Below the pieces are notes generated by a model. The model was not told the origin of the DNA, made no database searches, and worked only from the letters and a program-made list of their open reading frames with translations. A stretch of 64,000 nt of DNA from Sphingomonas radiodurans. Lineage in GTDB: Bacteria > Pseudomonadota > Alphaproteobacteria > Sphingomonadales > Sphingomonadaceae. Shown piece by piece: positions 1-9,532 of the stretch. Numbering within the stretch: position 1 is the first letter of the stretch; each line of letters starts with the position of its first letter. Made by a program: the position numbers and the translations under genes. The stretch lies in the NCBI RefSeq assembly GCF_020866845.1, contig NZ_CP086594.1:1550001-1614000 (forward strand). The letters are read 5' to 3'.

Positions 1-35
1 GTCGCCAGCATCAATCCCTTGAACGCGCTTCTCAT
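1..35 (-). CDS. Possible 5' end of an unidentified minus-strand gene
   Basis: The first 35 bases read on the minus strand as ATG followed by open codons for MRSAFKGLMLA, a basic then hydrophobic start like that of a signal peptide. An AGAGG stretch lies about 13 bases upstream, which is too far for a strong ribosome site. The gene runs off the window, so nothing can be said about its product. It would diverge from pyrE. Confidence 0.35.
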   Translation of the reverse strand, partial: MRSAFKGLMLA

Positions 36-249
36 CGTCTCGTCGTCACCTCTTGGCTCAACACGGCCCGTCGTCGGCCTCGTCGCGGCGCCTGCGCGTG
101 CGCCACGCTGACTCCATCGCGCGGCCTATACGCAGGCCAACCACGCGCCTCAAGCGCGGCAACGCCTTTATTTATCTGCACTGCAGCACGTTCCGTTGCG
201 CGTCATTGGCCGGATCCGTATCTCGCGCATGAAGCATAGGGGGAAGCGC
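36..249. other. Intergenic region upstream of pyrE
   Basis: About 210 bases without a convincing gene. It must hold the promoter for the pyrE chain and for the gene leaving to the left. An AT-richer patch lies near 169-178. No hairpin or operator stands out. A purine-rich AGGGGG at 238-243 is the ribosome site that sets the pyrE start. Confidence 0.4.
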
Positions 250-831
250 GTGACCGAAGACGAGGTGTTGGCCGAGTTCCGTGCGGCTGACGCGCTGCTG
301 GAAGGCCATTTCATCCTCTCCTCGGGCCTGCGATCATCACGCTACCTGCAGTGCGCGCGCGTGCTGATGGATCCACGTCGAGGCGCCCGCTTGGCAGAAG
401 CGCTCGCTGCGCGCTTGCCGGCCGAGTTGCGCGCGCGGATCAGCGCGGTGGTGTCTCCGGCGATGGGCGGGGTGATTGCGGGGCACGAGATGGCGCGCGC
501 GCTCGGCGTGCCGGCGATGTTCGTCGAGCGTCCGAGCGGCACGTTCGAGCTGCGCCGCGGTTTCCGCCTCGAGCCCGGGGAAGAAGTGCTGATGATGGAG
601 GATGTCGTCACCACCGGATTGTCGTCGCGCGAGGCGATCAAGGCGATCGAGGCCGCAGGTGGTCGCGTGATCGTCGGCGCGGCGCTGGTCGACCGCTCGA
701 ACGGGTCGGCGGACATCGGCGTGCCCTTCTTCCCGCTGATCCGGCTCGACGTCCCGACCTACGAAGCCGATGCCCTGCCGCCGGAGCTAGCGGCGATCCC
801 GGCGATCAAGCCCGGGAGCCGCGCTGCATGA
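250..831 (+). CDS. pyrE: Orotate phosphoribosyltransferase
   Basis: Makes orotidine 5'-monophosphate from orotate and PRPP in pyrimidine synthesis, in the cytoplasm. The PRPP-binding loop is VLMMEDVVTTG at residues 113-123, and the flexible-loop region lies earlier around FVERPSGTFELRRGF. I chose the GTG at 250, giving 193 residues, because AGGGGG lies 6-7 bases upstream and the family is about 190-220 residues long. An in-frame ATG at 229 and one at 196 are open but have poorer ribosome sites. The stop overlaps the next start by four bases (ATGA), so it is the first gene of a translationally coupled chain running to maiA. Confidence 0.95.
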   Translation: MTEDEVLAEFRAADALLEGHFILSSGLRSSRYLQCARVLMDPRRGARLAEALAARLPAELRARISAVVSPAMGGVIAGHEMARALGVPAMFVERPSGTFELRRGFRLEPGEEVLMMEDVVTTGLSSREAIKAIEAAGGRVIVGAALVDRSNGSADIGVPFFPLIRLDVPTYEADALPPELAAIPAIKPGSRAA

Positions 832-1886
832 GGCGGATGCTGATTGCGTGCGTCGCGCTGCTATTGCCCGCGATGGCGCCGGCGCAATCTGCTACGCAAG
901 TTGCCGAGCGGGCCGGTTTCGTCGGCACGATTCTGATATCGCAGGGCCACGTTGTCGAGACTCGCACGAGCATCGGCAGCGCAGCGCCCACTGGCGGCGC
1001 GCCCGTCGCGACCGATGCGGTATGGCGCTGGGCGTCGGTCACCAAGCAGATCGTTGCCACGCTGGTGATGCAGGAAGTGGCGGCTGGGCGGGTCGCGCTC
1101 GACACGCCAATCGCGCGCTACCTGCCCAAGTTTCGTGGGCCCACGGCCGGTCAGATCACCGTCCGCCAACTACTGCGCCATCAGTCCGGCCTGCCCAATC
1201 CCAGCGGCGACGAAACCGCGGTGCCGGTTTACTACACCCCCAGCTACAAGGGCGATCGCAGCCCGCTGACCGGATATTGCGCCGGCAAACCGCTGACCGC
1301 TCCTGGCGGCAACTGGCAGTACAACAATTGCGATTACATCGTCGCCGGCGCACTGCTGGAGGCGGTAACCGGCAAGAGCTGGGATCGCCTGCTGCGCTAC
1401 CGGATCACCGCACCGCTGCGCCTGCGCTCGGTAAGCGCGACGCGCTCGCTGGTTGCCACCGTGCCCGGCTATGAAGACGGCAAGCCCGAGGCGCCGCAGG
1501 ATCTGGCCAGCTACGGGGCGAGTGCAGCGCTGTCAGGCACGATAGACGATCTGTGGCGGGTCGATCGTGCGCTGCTGTCGGGCCAGTTGCTTACGCCGGC
1601 TGCGCGCGCGGAACTGTGGGATGGCCAGCCGGCGCTCGGCTTCATCGCGCTTGGCCAATGGGTGTTTACGGCACCGCTGAAAGGGTGCGCGAAGCCGGTG
1701 AAGCTCGTCGAACGGCGCGGTTCGATTGGCGGGGTCGAGGTGCGCAACTTTTTACTGCCCGAGGCCGACCGGGTCGTGATTGCCTTCTCCAACCGCGCCC
1801 CGTTCGAGTTCGGCGAAGTTTGGCAGGGCAAGGGCTTTAGCCACGATCTGCTCGCCGCCGCGGCGTGCGCACCGGGGGAAAAGTGA
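828..1886 (+). CDS. Secreted serine hydrolase of the class C beta-lactamase / penicillin-binding protein fold
   Basis: 352 residues with an N-terminal signal peptide (residues 1-19, ending APAQ). It carries the Ser-x-x-Lys motif S70-V-T-K73 and the Tyr-x-Asn motif Y165-N-N167, both expected of the Beta-lactamase Pfam family of esterases, D-aminopeptidases and lactamases. I do not see a KTG triad in the usual place with confidence. Its substrate cannot be told from sequence. It overlaps pyrE by four bases and pdxJ by one base, so it is embedded between two biosynthetic genes. It probably acts in the periplasm. Confidence 0.88.
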   Translation: MRRMLIACVALLLPAMAPAQSATQVAERAGFVGTILISQGHVVETRTSIGSAAPTGGAPVATDAVWRWASVTKQIVATLVMQEVAAGRVALDTPIARYLPKFRGPTAGQITVRQLLRHQSGLPNPSGDETAVPVYYTPSYKGDRSPLTGYCAGKPLTAPGGNWQYNNCDYIVAGALLEAVTGKSWDRLLRYRITAPLRLRSVSATRSLVATVPGYEDGKPEAPQDLASYGASAALSGTIDDLWRVDRALLSGQLLTPAARAELWDGQPALGFIALGQWVFTAPLKGCAKPVKLVERRGSIGGVEVRNFLLPEADRVVIAFSNRAPFEFGEVWQGKGFSHDLLAAAACAPGEK

Positions 1887-2626
1887 TGAGCGCGACGTAT
1901 CCCGCCCCCCTTCGTCTCGGCGTCAACATCGATCACGTCGCCACGGTGCGCAATGCGCGCGGCGGCGCCACGCCCGATCCGGTCCGCGCGGCGCTGCTGG
2001 CGGTCGCAGCGGGCGCGGACGGGATCACTGCCCACCTGCGCGAGGACCGCCGGCACATCACCGACGACGATATCGCGCGGCTGATGGCGGAACTGACGGT
2101 GCCGCTGAACCTCGAGATGGCAGCGACGGAGGAAATGCTGGCGATCGCGCTGCGGCATCGCCCACATGCTGTGTGTATCGTGCCTGAGAAGCGCGAGGAG
2201 CGCACGACCGAGGGAGGGATCGACGCCGCGGGCCAGCACAACCGCCTCGCGCCGATCATCGCGGCGCTGAACGACGCCGGGTGTCGCGTATCGCTGTTCA
2301 TCGAACCCGACGCACGGCAGATCGACGCAGCCGTTCGGCTATGCGCACCGGTGGTCGAACTGCATGTCGGCCGCTACAGCGAGCTCGACGGTGCCGAGCG
2401 CGCCGAGGAGCTTCGCCGCTTGTCGGACGCCGCAGCGCTGGCGGCGAAGAACGGTATCGAAGTCCACGCCGGCCATGGCTTGACGTTCGACAATGTCGCC
2501 GCAATCGCCGCAATCCCGCAAGTGATGGAGCTCAACATCGGGCATTTCCTGATCGGCGAGGCGATCTTCGTGGGGCTCGACGAAGCGGTGCGCGAGATGC
2601 GCCGCGCGATGGATGCGGCGCGTTGA
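1886..2626 (+). CDS. pdxJ: Pyridoxine 5'-phosphate synthase
   Basis: Condenses 1-deoxy-xylulose 5-phosphate with 3-amino-2-oxopropyl phosphate, the last ring-forming step of the DXP-dependent vitamin B6 pathway. 246 residues. The N-terminal [19 protein letters not shown] (residues 10-28) is the family signature, and the C-terminal [16 protein letters not shown] segment forms the phosphate site of the TIM barrel. The ATG at 1886 shares its A with the TGA of the serine hydrolase and follows GGGGGAAAAG. A start at 1865 would overlap the upstream gene more and has no better ribosome site. The next gene, acpS, overlaps it by four bases. Confidence 0.96.
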   Translation: MSATYPAPLRLGVNIDHVATVRNARGGATPDPVRAALLAVAAGADGITAHLREDRRHITDDDIARLMAELTVPLNLEMAATEEMLAIALRHRPHAVCIVPEKREERTTEGGIDAAGQHNRLAPIIAALNDAGCRVSLFIEPDARQIDAAVRLCAPVVELHVGRYSELDGAERAEELRRLSDAAALAAKNGIEVHAGHGLTFDNVAAIAAIPQVMELNIGHFLIGEAIFVGLDEAVREMRRAMDAAR

Positions 2627-3027
2627 TCATCGGTCTCGGCTCCGACCTCTGTAATATCGAGCGTATCAAGGCATCACTCGACCGTTTCGGCACTCGGTTC
2701 GAGCAGCGGGTGTTCACGCCCCTCGAGCGCGCGAAGGCGCAAGCCCGGCCGCTCACCCGCGCAGGCACCTATGCCAAGCGCTTTGCCGCCAAGGAGGCCT
2801 TTTCCAAGGCGGTCGGCACCGGTTTTCGCAACGGCGTGTTCATGGCCGACATCGGCGTTGTCAATGCGGCCTCGGGCGCGCCGACGCTGGCGCTGACAGG
2901 CGGCGCGAAGGCGAGGCTTGACGCGCTGATCCCGGAACGCCACGCCGCGCGCATCCATTTGACGTTGACCGACGATCATCCCTGGGCACAGGCGTTCGTG
3001 ATCATCGAGGCGATACCGGTAGAATGA
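2623..3027 (+). CDS. acpS: Holo-[acyl-carrier-protein] synthase
   Basis: Moves 4'-phosphopantetheine from CoA to a serine of apo-ACP. 134 residues. The metal-binding Asp8 sits in [12 protein letters not shown] and Glu58 in [15 protein letters not shown], the two AcpS signatures. No ATG or GTG precedes the conserved core, so the TTG at 2623, which overlaps the pdxJ stop by four bases, is the likely start. This makes it dependent on coupling to pdxJ. The stop overlaps lepB by four bases. Confidence 0.94.
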   Translation: MIIGLGSDLCNIERIKASLDRFGTRFEQRVFTPLERAKAQARPLTRAGTYAKRFAAKEAFSKAVGTGFRNGVFMADIGVVNAASGAPTLALTGGAKARLDALIPERHAARIHLTLTDDHPWAQAFVIIEAIPVE

Positions 3028-3983
3028 ACGCAAGCCGAGTGAGTGATCTGGCCGACGATCTGGCGCCGCAGCACGACCCTCCGGCCGGCGATTCGCCGCG
3101 GCCGAGGACCCGCGGGTTCGATTGGTGGGGCGAGGCGAAGGGGCTCTTCTGGCTGATCCTAGCGGTGCTCGGCTTCCACAGCTTCATCGCCAAGCCATTC
3201 TACATCCCGAGCGAGTCGATGCTGCCCGGGCTGGAAGTCGGTGATCGGCTGGTCGTGTCCAAATTTGCTTACGGCTGGTCGTTCGTGTCGCCGACCATCC
3301 CCAATCCGGTCGCGATCTTCGAGGGCGCGGTGCTGCACCGGCCGGTCGAGAGCTGGTCGTTCCAGCCGCCGGCGTGGCGCGGCCGACTGTGGGGCGCACT
3401 GCCCGCGCGCGGCGACGTTGTGATCGTCACCCCGCCGGGCCAGAGCAGCGACTATATCAAGCGCGTGATCGGCCTGCCCGGCGATACGCTTCAGGTGCGC
3501 GGCGGCCGCGTGATCCTGAACGGCAAGCCGCTCGCGCGCGGCGCGCTTCACTACAAGGATGTGCCGGTCGATGCGAATGCGACCTGCGACGAATGGCAAT
3601 ATCCCGGTGCTCGGATCGCGCGCGACGATGGCGCGCTGGTGTGCCGCCTGCCGATCATCACTGAGACGCTGCCCGAAGGGCGCCGCTACGACACGGTGGA
3701 GCTCGGCGCGAGCCCCGGCGACGACTACGGCCCGATCCGAATCCCGGCCGACCACGTCTTCCTGATGGGCGACAATCGCGATCGCTCGGCGGACAGCCGC
3801 TTCGCACTAGGCGGCAGCGACAAGGGGCTTGGGGGCCCCGTGCCGTGGGAAAATATCGGCGGTCGTGCCGAATTCATCACCTTCTCGGTCGATGGCACGG
3901 CAACCCTCAGCCCGCTCACCTGGTGGCCATCGCTGCGCCCGGGTCGCGCGGGTAATTCGCTCCATCCGGAGAAGGTACGATGA
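3024..3983 (+). CDS. lepB: Signal peptidase I
   Basis: Inner-membrane protease that removes signal peptides from exported proteins. 319 residues. A single membrane segment lies at residues 41-55. The catalytic serine is Ser65 in [10 protein letters not shown], and the general base is Lys146 in [11 protein letters not shown]. The C-terminal [11 protein letters not shown] box completes the S26 family set. The N-terminal 30 residues are polar and proline-rich. It is chained by ATGA overlaps to acpS before it and the permease gene after it. In many alphaproteobacteria rnc and era follow lepB, but they are absent here. Confidence 0.96.
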   Translation: MNASRVSDLADDLAPQHDPPAGDSPRPRTRGFDWWGEAKGLFWLILAVLGFHSFIAKPFYIPSESMLPGLEVGDRLVVSKFAYGWSFVSPTIPNPVAIFEGAVLHRPVESWSFQPPAWRGRLWGALPARGDVVIVTPPGQSSDYIKRVIGLPGDTLQVRGGRVILNGKPLARGALHYKDVPVDANATCDEWQYPGARIARDDGALVCRLPIITETLPEGRRYDTVELGASPGDDYGPIRIPADHVFLMGDNRDRSADSRFALGGSDKGLGGPVPWENIGGRAEFITFSVDGTATLSPLTWWPSLRPGRAGNSLHPEKVR

Positions 3984-5074
3984 GCGACGAACAGCTTCAG
4001 GTCGTTGAAGGCGCCAGCCCGAACGAGGTGCGCGATCCTGCGACGCGGCGTGAGATCAAGCGCGCCGCAGTGTGGCTCGGCATGGCATCGGCGATCGCTG
4101 TCGTCGTGCTGCTCATCCAGCCGTTGCTGATCATTTTCGCCGGCCTCGTCTTCGCCTCGCTGCTTGACGGCGGCGTGCGTCTGATCGGCCGCGTCCTCCC
4201 GATCGGGCGGGCGTGGCGGCTGCTGATCGTTTGCCTGCTGACGATCGCGTTCCTGGTCGGCACCTTTTACCTCACCGGTGTCCAGGTCGCCGAGCAGATC
4301 GGCCAGCTGCGCTCGACGCTCGAAGGCCAGACGGTGCGGCTCACGTCGTGGCTGACGAGCCAAGGGCTGATGCCCGGTGCGTCCGACATCAGCGGCGTCG
4401 CGCGCCAGGCGCTCAGCTCGGTTGGGCGGCTCACCTCGTGGGTCGGGAGCGCGTTCGGTGCGCTGACCACGATGTTCATGATCGTGGTGATCGGGCTGTT
4501 CGTGGCGATGGACCCGCGCGTCTACGATCGCGGGCTGCAGTGGATGATCCCCGAGGATAGCCGGCAGGAGTTCGCGCTCACCACGCAGCGCATGGGCCAC
4601 ACGTTGCGCCGGCTGATGTTCGGCCGCATCGTCGGCATGGTCGCGGAGGGCGTGCTTACGTGGTTCGCGCTGATGCTGGGTGGCGTGCCGATGGCGATGA
4701 TCCTCGGCATCCTCACCGGCATCCTCGCCTTCATCCCCAATATCGGCGCGTTCGTGTCGGGCGCCCTGATGGTGGCAGTCGGCTTCTCGTCGGGGGTCGA
4801 TACCGGGTTGTGGGCGATCGGCACCTATTTGATCGTGCAGACGTTCGACGGCTATGTGCTGATCCCGATGGTTGCGAAACGCACCGTCGACATGCCGCCC
4901 GCGCTGACGCTCGGCACGCAGATCCTGGCGAGCGCGCTGTTTGGCATCATGGGCCTGGCGCTGGCCGATCCGATGACGGCGATGCTCAAGACCGCGATGG
5001 AGCGTCGCAGCGAAATCGAAGAAGAAGAACGCGACGACGATGGTGAGGGATCTGCCGGCAAGGCCCGCGCGTGA
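3980..5074 (+). CDS. AI-2E / PerM family membrane permease
   Basis: 364 residues with about seven or eight hydrophobic segments, the first around residues 34-60. The arrangement of paired N-terminal helices, a long amphipathic middle (residues 95-150) and a C-terminal bundle containing ILTGILAFIPNIGAFVSG and TVDMPPALTLGTQI matches the AI-2E transporter family (PF01594). Members include TqsA-type exporters and Na+/H+ antiporters, so the substrate is unknown. The tail is acidic (EIEEEERDDDGEG). Overlaps lepB and maiA by four bases each. Confidence 0.88.
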   Translation: MSDEQLQVVEGASPNEVRDPATRREIKRAAVWLGMASAIAVVVLLIQPLLIIFAGLVFASLLDGGVRLIGRVLPIGRAWRLLIVCLLTIAFLVGTFYLTGVQVAEQIGQLRSTLEGQTVRLTSWLTSQGLMPGASDISGVARQALSSVGRLTSWVGSAFGALTTMFMIVVIGLFVAMDPRVYDRGLQWMIPEDSRQEFALTTQRMGHTLRRLMFGRIVGMVAEGVLTWFALMLGGVPMAMILGILTGILAFIPNIGAFVSGALMVAVGFSSGVDTGLWAIGTYLIVQTFDGYVLIPMVAKRTVDMPPALTLGTQILASALFGIMGLALADPMTAMLKTAMERRSEIEEEERDDDGEGSAGKARA

Positions 5075-5712
5075 ACATCGTCCTGCACGATTACTGGCGA
5101 TCGTCGGCGGCGTATCGCATCCGCATCTGCCTGAACCTGAAGCGCGTCACCTATCGTTCGATGCCGGTTAACCTGCTCGCCAACGAACAGGCCTCCGACG
5201 ACAATCGCACGATCAACCCGCAAGGCCTCGTGCCGACGCTAGTCGTCGACGGCCACCCTTTGGTGCAGAGCCTAGCGATCATCGACTGGCTCGACGCCAA
5301 TTTCGCCGATCCGCCAATGGTCGCGAAAGATCCGTTCGAGCGGTCGGGCCAGCTTGCCCGCGCGCTGGTGATCGCGGCGGACATACACCCGATCGACAAT
5401 TTGCGCGTGCTGAAGCGCCTCGAAACGCAGTTCGGTGCCGATCAGGCGGCGCGCGACGCCTGGTATCGCCACTGGATCGCCGAAGGGCTTGGTGCGCTGG
5501 AGGTGATGGCGCGCGACAAGCCTGCATCGGGCCCGTTCCTCGGCGGCGAGACGCCGGACATCGCGGACGTCTGCCTGGTGCCACAACTTTACAATGCGCG
5601 CCGTGTGGGCATGTCGCTCGAACCCTATCCCACGTTGATCGCGGCCGAGACGGCGAGCCTCGCACTGCCGGCAGTACAAGCCGCCGCGCCGGATCGCGTC
5701 AGGCCGGCATGA
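5071..5712 (+). CDS. maiA: Maleylacetoacetate isomerase (zeta-class glutathione transferase)
   Basis: Isomerises maleylacetoacetate to fumarylacetoacetate in tyrosine breakdown, using glutathione. 213 residues. The zeta-class signature SSAAYRIRICLNLK is at residues 11-24, and NPQGLVPTL and a helical C-terminal domain follow. The GTG start at 5071 overlaps the permease stop by four bases. The usual partner, fumarylacetoacetase, may be the hydrolase at 57.8-58.8 kb, but it is far away. The tail ends with alanine- and proline-rich residues just before the convergent glycosyltransferase gene. Confidence 0.9.
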   Translation: MNIVLHDYWRSSAAYRIRICLNLKRVTYRSMPVNLLANEQASDDNRTINPQGLVPTLVVDGHPLVQSLAIIDWLDANFADPPMVAKDPFERSGQLARALVIAADIHPIDNLRVLKRLETQFGADQAARDAWYRHWIAEGLGALEVMARDKPASGPFLGGETPDIADVCLVPQLYNARRVGMSLEPYPTLIAAETASLALPAVQAAAPDRVRPA

Positions 5713-6763
5713 GCGAATCGAACAGCGCAAGGTAACGCGCTGCTGAATCAGCGCCGGGAGGCGGCACCGGAGCAGGGCGAGGCGCGCCGCCCAACCAATG
5801 ATCCAGAGCCGCGACCAACGCCGCCCGATCGTCGCGTGGCACGATCGTGCCGAGCGCCGATGACGTGACGATCTCCGCCACAGCCGGCGTCGAGTCGGTC
5901 GTCACCACTGGCGTCCCAACCGACAGCGCCTCCCGCAGCACGCCTGGGACGCCCTCGAAGTCGGAGGTAAGCGCGAGCACCGCCGCGTCCGCCATCGCAG
6001 CCAGCGGATCGGCGGAATGGCCCGGCATCAGCAGGCGATCCTCGACGCCCAGCCCCCGCGCCTGCGCCACCAGCGCGGCGCCGCCATTGCCTTCGCCCAG
6101 GATCACAAGCGGCACTGCCCGATCGCGAAGGTGCGGTAGCGCAGCAATGAGCCGCTCCCAGCGCTTCTGCGGCGCCAGCCGGCCAACCCCGAGCACGTAA
6201 CGCGGCGGCAGATGCAGTTGCGGCGCGTCAGTCACCGGCCGCGCCGGCGGGTTGGGTATCACGGCGAGTTGGCGCGGCGGCAAATGCATTTCAGCCGCGA
6301 CGGCCGCCGCGCTCGCCGGCGTCATCGCTACCACCCGGTCGAGAAAACGCGGATGCATGCGCAGCCAGGCTGAGTGGCCAGCCTTCGTCAGCGCGCCATG
6401 ATCAGGGCGATCGAGTGCGTTTGATACCTTCCCGACGATCGGCGGGCAGCCAGGTCCCAGCCGCAGCCGGGTCCATGCCGCAATCGCCGTATAGTGGCTG
6501 CCGGGGCAGAAAATCACGTCCGGACGCAATGTCAGCACGTGCCGTGGCAGCGCGAGGAGCGCGCGATAGTCGCCCGAACCCAGCGACACGATCGACACGC
6601 CCGATGTCAGCTCGCGCGCCAGCGGCCCCTCCGCCGAACCGATCACAAGCGTCACGCGCCGGCCCTGCTGCACCCAGTCAGCAGACAGCCGAAGCAGGGC
6701 ACGCTCCACCCCGCCGCCCTTGAGGCTTTGGGCGTAACTGAGGATATGCCCGGCGACGCTCAT
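5699..6763 (-). CDS. Glycosyltransferase, GT4 family type
   Basis: Transfers a sugar from a nucleotide-sugar donor; the acceptor is unknown. About 354 residues from the ATG at 6763. The N-terminal motif KGGGVERALLRLS is the Rossmann loop of GT-B enzymes, GVGRLAPQKRWERLI is the donor-domain start, and EGVPGVLREALSVGTP is the E-x7-E donor-binding motif. In-frame starts at 6778 (ATG) and 6811 (GTG) are also possible; none has a strong ribosome site. The 3' end overlaps the maiA 3' end by 14 bases in convergent orientation. Confidence 0.88.
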   Translation of the reverse strand: MSVAGHILSYAQSLKGGGVERALLRLSADWVQQGRRVTLVIGSAEGPLARELTSGVSIVSLGSGDYRALLALPRHVLTLRPDVIFCPGSHYTAIAAWTRLRLGPGCPPIVGKVSNALDRPDHGALTKAGHSAWLRMHPRFLDRVVAMTPASAAAVAAEMHLPPRQLAVIPNPPARPVTDAPQLHLPPRYVLGVGRLAPQKRWERLIAALPHLRDRAVPLVILGEGNGGAALVAQARGLGVEDRLLMPGHSADPLAAMADAAVLALTSDFEGVPGVLREALSVGTPVVTTDSTPAVAEIVTSSALGTIVPRDDRAALVAALDHWLGGAPRPAPVPPPGADSAARYLALFDSLMPA

Positions 6764-6913
6764 CTTGAAGCCTGCCATGCTACAGCCCAGATTGCCGCCG
6801 AAAGAAACCACATTCTGCCGTCATTGGCCGATCACTCCCATCGTGCGTTGAGCGGGAGCGTGCAGAGGAAATCGCCCGTTTTGACCGCGAAGGCTACAAG
6901 GTTGACGGCCGGC

Positions 6914-7825
6914 ATGATTGACGCCGAACTGCCGGACATAGCGGCGCTGGAGCCGACCGAAACGCTGCGCCGCCGCTGGCCGACGATCCTCGGCGGGCTG
7001 CTCAGCGTCGCCATGGTGGTGATGCTGGGGCGCGAGTTGCTCGGGTCGGGGCTTGCCGGGCTCAGCCGTGCGACGCCGGACTCGCCCTTGTTCTACCTCG
7101 CCTTTTTCGGCCTCTACATGGCCGCGCCGACTGGCGACTTCATCATATTCCGACGTTTATGGAAGATCCCGGCCGCAGGCTTCGTCGCGCTGCACAAGAA
7201 GCGGATCGCGAACGACGTCGTTCTCGGCTACTCGGGCGAGGCCTATTTCTACGCTTGGGCACGCGCTCGGGCGAACCTCGTCGCGGCACCGTTCGGTGCG
7301 GTGAAGGACGTGTCGCTGCTGTCTGCGATCGCGGGCAATGCCGCGACGATCCTGCTGTGCGCGCTCGCTATCCCCGCCGGCTACCAGCTGATGCCGCCGA
7401 ACGTGCTCAATGCAGTCGCGGGCTCGGTGATGATCACGCTGGCGATCAGCCTCGGCCTGATCTTCTTTTCCAAGCGCGTTTTTTCATTGCCACGGCGCGA
7501 ACTGTGGTGGATTTTCTGGATCCATAGCGGGCGGCTCGCGGCGAGCTCGCTGTTCGTCGCGCTCGCGTGGCATTTCGCGATGCCTGAAGTTTCCTTGTGG
7601 ACATGGTTGTTCCTGTCGGCCGCGCGGCTGCTCGTCTCACGTCTGCCGCTGGTGCCGAACAAAGATTTGCTGTTCGCCAGCTTCGCAATTCTGCTGATCG
7701 GACAGGATCAGGCGTTGAGCGAGATGATCGCCTTCGTTTCCGCGCTGACGCTTGGTGTCCACATCCTGCTGGTGGTGGTATTCGCAGCCGCCTCGGCCTT
7801 TTCCTTTAAGGGTCGACGGCCATGA
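6914..7825 (+). CDS. Integral membrane protein of unknown function
   Basis: 303 residues with seven or eight predicted membrane segments (for example near residues 27-48, 58-78, 130-150 and 157-178). A short cytoplasmic stretch contains WKIPAAGFVALHKKRIANDVVLGYSGEAYFY split across a helix boundary. I do not recognise the family. It overlaps the following DUF2141 gene by four bases (ATGA), and a glycosyltransferase gene comes next, which suggests a role in envelope or lipid-sugar work, but this is inference from position only. The ATG at 6914 was chosen because upstream in-frame codons lie inside the opposite gene's promoter. Confidence 0.8.
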   Translation: MIDAELPDIAALEPTETLRRRWPTILGGLLSVAMVVMLGRELLGSGLAGLSRATPDSPLFYLAFFGLYMAAPTGDFIIFRRLWKIPAAGFVALHKKRIANDVVLGYSGEAYFYAWARARANLVAAPFGAVKDVSLLSAIAGNAATILLCALAIPAGYQLMPPNVLNAVAGSVMITLAISLGLIFFSKRVFSLPRRELWWIFWIHSGRLAASSLFVALAWHFAMPEVSLWTWLFLSAARLLVSRLPLVPNKDLLFASFAILLIGQDQALSEMIAFVSALTLGVHILLVVVFAAASAFSFKGRRP

Positions 7826-8340
7826 CACGAGTGATCCTGGCGGCGCTGACCGCGATCCTTATACCCGCGTCAGCCGGTGCTGCGCCGATTGGTAGTGATG
7901 CAGCCGCATGCTTGGGCCGATCCGGGCCAGCAATCGAGGTGAACGTGCAGGGTTTAAAGGACCGTACCGGTGCCCTGAAGCTTGAACTCTTCCCGGCGAC
8001 CGAAGCCGATTTCCTCAAGGACGATCGCGACTTGCGCGCCGAAGGCAAGTTCTTCCGCCGTGTCCGCACCGATACGCCCGCGAGCGGCGCAGTCACCTTG
8101 TGCATCAAGGCGCCACAGCCGGGCCGCTACGCCTTGTTCTTCACCCACGATCGCGACGGCAAGAATAAGTTCAACGTCTGGGCGGATGGCGCAGGCGTCG
8201 TCACCAACGAGCGGCTCGGCCGATCGAAGCCGAAGCTCGCCCAGTCGATCGTGACCGTGCCGCAGGGCATCACGCGCCTCACGATCCGCGCGCAATATCT
8301 ACGCGGCGTGATCCCGAGCTTCGGCCCGGTAAATGACTGA
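7822..8340 (+). CDS. DUF2141 family exported protein
   Basis: 172 residues with a clear signal peptide (residues 1-20, cut after AGA). The mature part has the DUF2141 pattern: a two-sheet fold with GALKLELFPA, the CIKAPQPGRYALFFTHDRDGK block (quoted in part) and the conserved NVW. The function of the family is unknown. A second DUF2141 gene lies at 17.95 kb beside the carotenoid genes. It is coupled to the upstream membrane protein by an ATGA overlap. Confidence 0.88.
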   Translation: MTRVILAALTAILIPASAGAAPIGSDAAACLGRSGPAIEVNVQGLKDRTGALKLELFPATEADFLKDDRDLRAEGKFFRRVRTDTPASGAVTLCIKAPQPGRYALFFTHDRDGKNKFNVWADGAGVVTNERLGRSKPKLAQSIVTVPQGITRLTIRAQYLRGVIPSFGPVND

Positions 8341-8352
8341 GGTGACAGGCTG

Positions 8353-9531
8353 ATGCGCGTCGTCGACGTCAATGAATTTTACTCGCCCACCGGCGGCGGG
8401 GTGCGCACGTATATCGATCGCAAGATCGGGATCATGAACGAGCTCGGTCATGAGCTGATCGTGCTGGCGGCTGGCACTGAGGACCGGATCGAGGACCGCC
8501 CCGGCGGCGGCCGCATCCACTATGTCCGCTCGCCCAAGCTGCCGTTCGACAGCAATTACGGCCTGTTCTGGGATCGCGAGGCGGTAACGCGGTTGCTCGA
8601 CCATTACGATCCCGACGTGGTCGAATGCTCCTCGCCGTGGCGGCCGGCATGGTTCGTCGGCCAGTGGCAGGGCCGTGCGGTGAAGTCGTTCTTCATGCAC
8701 AACGACAATATGGCCGCTTATGCGCAGCGCTGGTTCGAAGGCGTCGCCAGCCACGAGCGGATCGAGCGCGCGTTCGGCTGGTACACACGCTACATGGCCC
8801 GTTTCCTCGATTTGTACGATTGCGTCGTCACCAACGGGCCGGCGCTCGAGAAGCGGCTGCGGGCACGCGGCCTGCGGATCGATGCGGCGATGCCGCTGGG
8901 GATCGAGCGGAGCCATTTCTCGCCGAGCTTCCGCGACGAACAATTGCGCGCCGCACTGCTCGCGCAGTGCGGCCTGCCGGCGGACGGCCTGCTGCTGCTC
9001 GGGCTCGGGCGGCATCATCCCGAAAAGCGCTGGCCGCTGGTGATCGACGCGGTCGAGCGCGCCGGCGCCACCCTGCCGGTAGGGCTCGTGATGCTCGGCC
9101 ACGGCGTCGATACCGAGCGGATGGAAAAGCGCATCGCCGGTAGCCCCCACATCCGGCTGTTCCACCCGGTCTACGATCGCGAGCGGCTGGCACGCATCAT
9201 GTCGAGCTGCGACGCGCTGATCCATGGCTCGGAGACCGAGCCGTTCGGGCTGGTCGCATCGGAAGCGATGGCCTCTGGCTTGCCGCTGATCGTGCCTGAC
9301 ACTGGCGGCTGTGCCGAAGTCGCCGATCCGCTGTGCGCCGAATTCTATGCCGCGCGCGATCCGATCGCGTGTGCCGAGGCAATCGGGCGCATGCACGCAC
9401 GCGAACCCGCGATGCTGCGTCGCGCCGCCGTGATCGCAGCCGGGCAAGTCCGCACCGATCGCGAGCATACGGTGGATTTGATGGCGTACTATGCTGCGCA
9501 AGTAGCGGCGAAGCGCGCGCGGGCGGCGTAG
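8353..9531 (+). CDS. Glycosyltransferase, GT4 family
   Basis: 392 residues. The start MRVVDVNEFYSPTGGGVRTY carries the GT-B acceptor-domain glycine loop. LGRHHPEKRW starts the donor domain, and EPFGLVASEAMASGLP (around residues 297-312) is the E-x7-E motif. A ribosome site GAGGTGACAGG precedes the ATG. It probably forms a unit with the membrane protein and DUF2141 gene just upstream. Its acceptor may be a lipid or polysaccharide of the envelope; the sequence does not say which. Confidence 0.9.
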   Translation: MRVVDVNEFYSPTGGGVRTYIDRKIGIMNELGHELIVLAAGTEDRIEDRPGGGRIHYVRSPKLPFDSNYGLFWDREAVTRLLDHYDPDVVECSSPWRPAWFVGQWQGRAVKSFFMHNDNMAAYAQRWFEGVASHERIERAFGWYTRYMARFLDLYDCVVTNGPALEKRLRARGLRIDAAMPLGIERSHFSPSFRDEQLRAALLAQCGLPADGLLLLGLGRHHPEKRWPLVIDAVERAGATLPVGLVMLGHGVDTERMEKRIAGSPHIRLFHPVYDRERLARIMSSCDALIHGSETEPFGLVASEAMASGLPLIVPDTGGCAEVADPLCAEFYAARDPIACAEAIGRMHAREPAMLRRAAVIAAGQVRTDREHTVDLMAYYAAQVAAKRARAA

Positions 9532-9532
9532 T

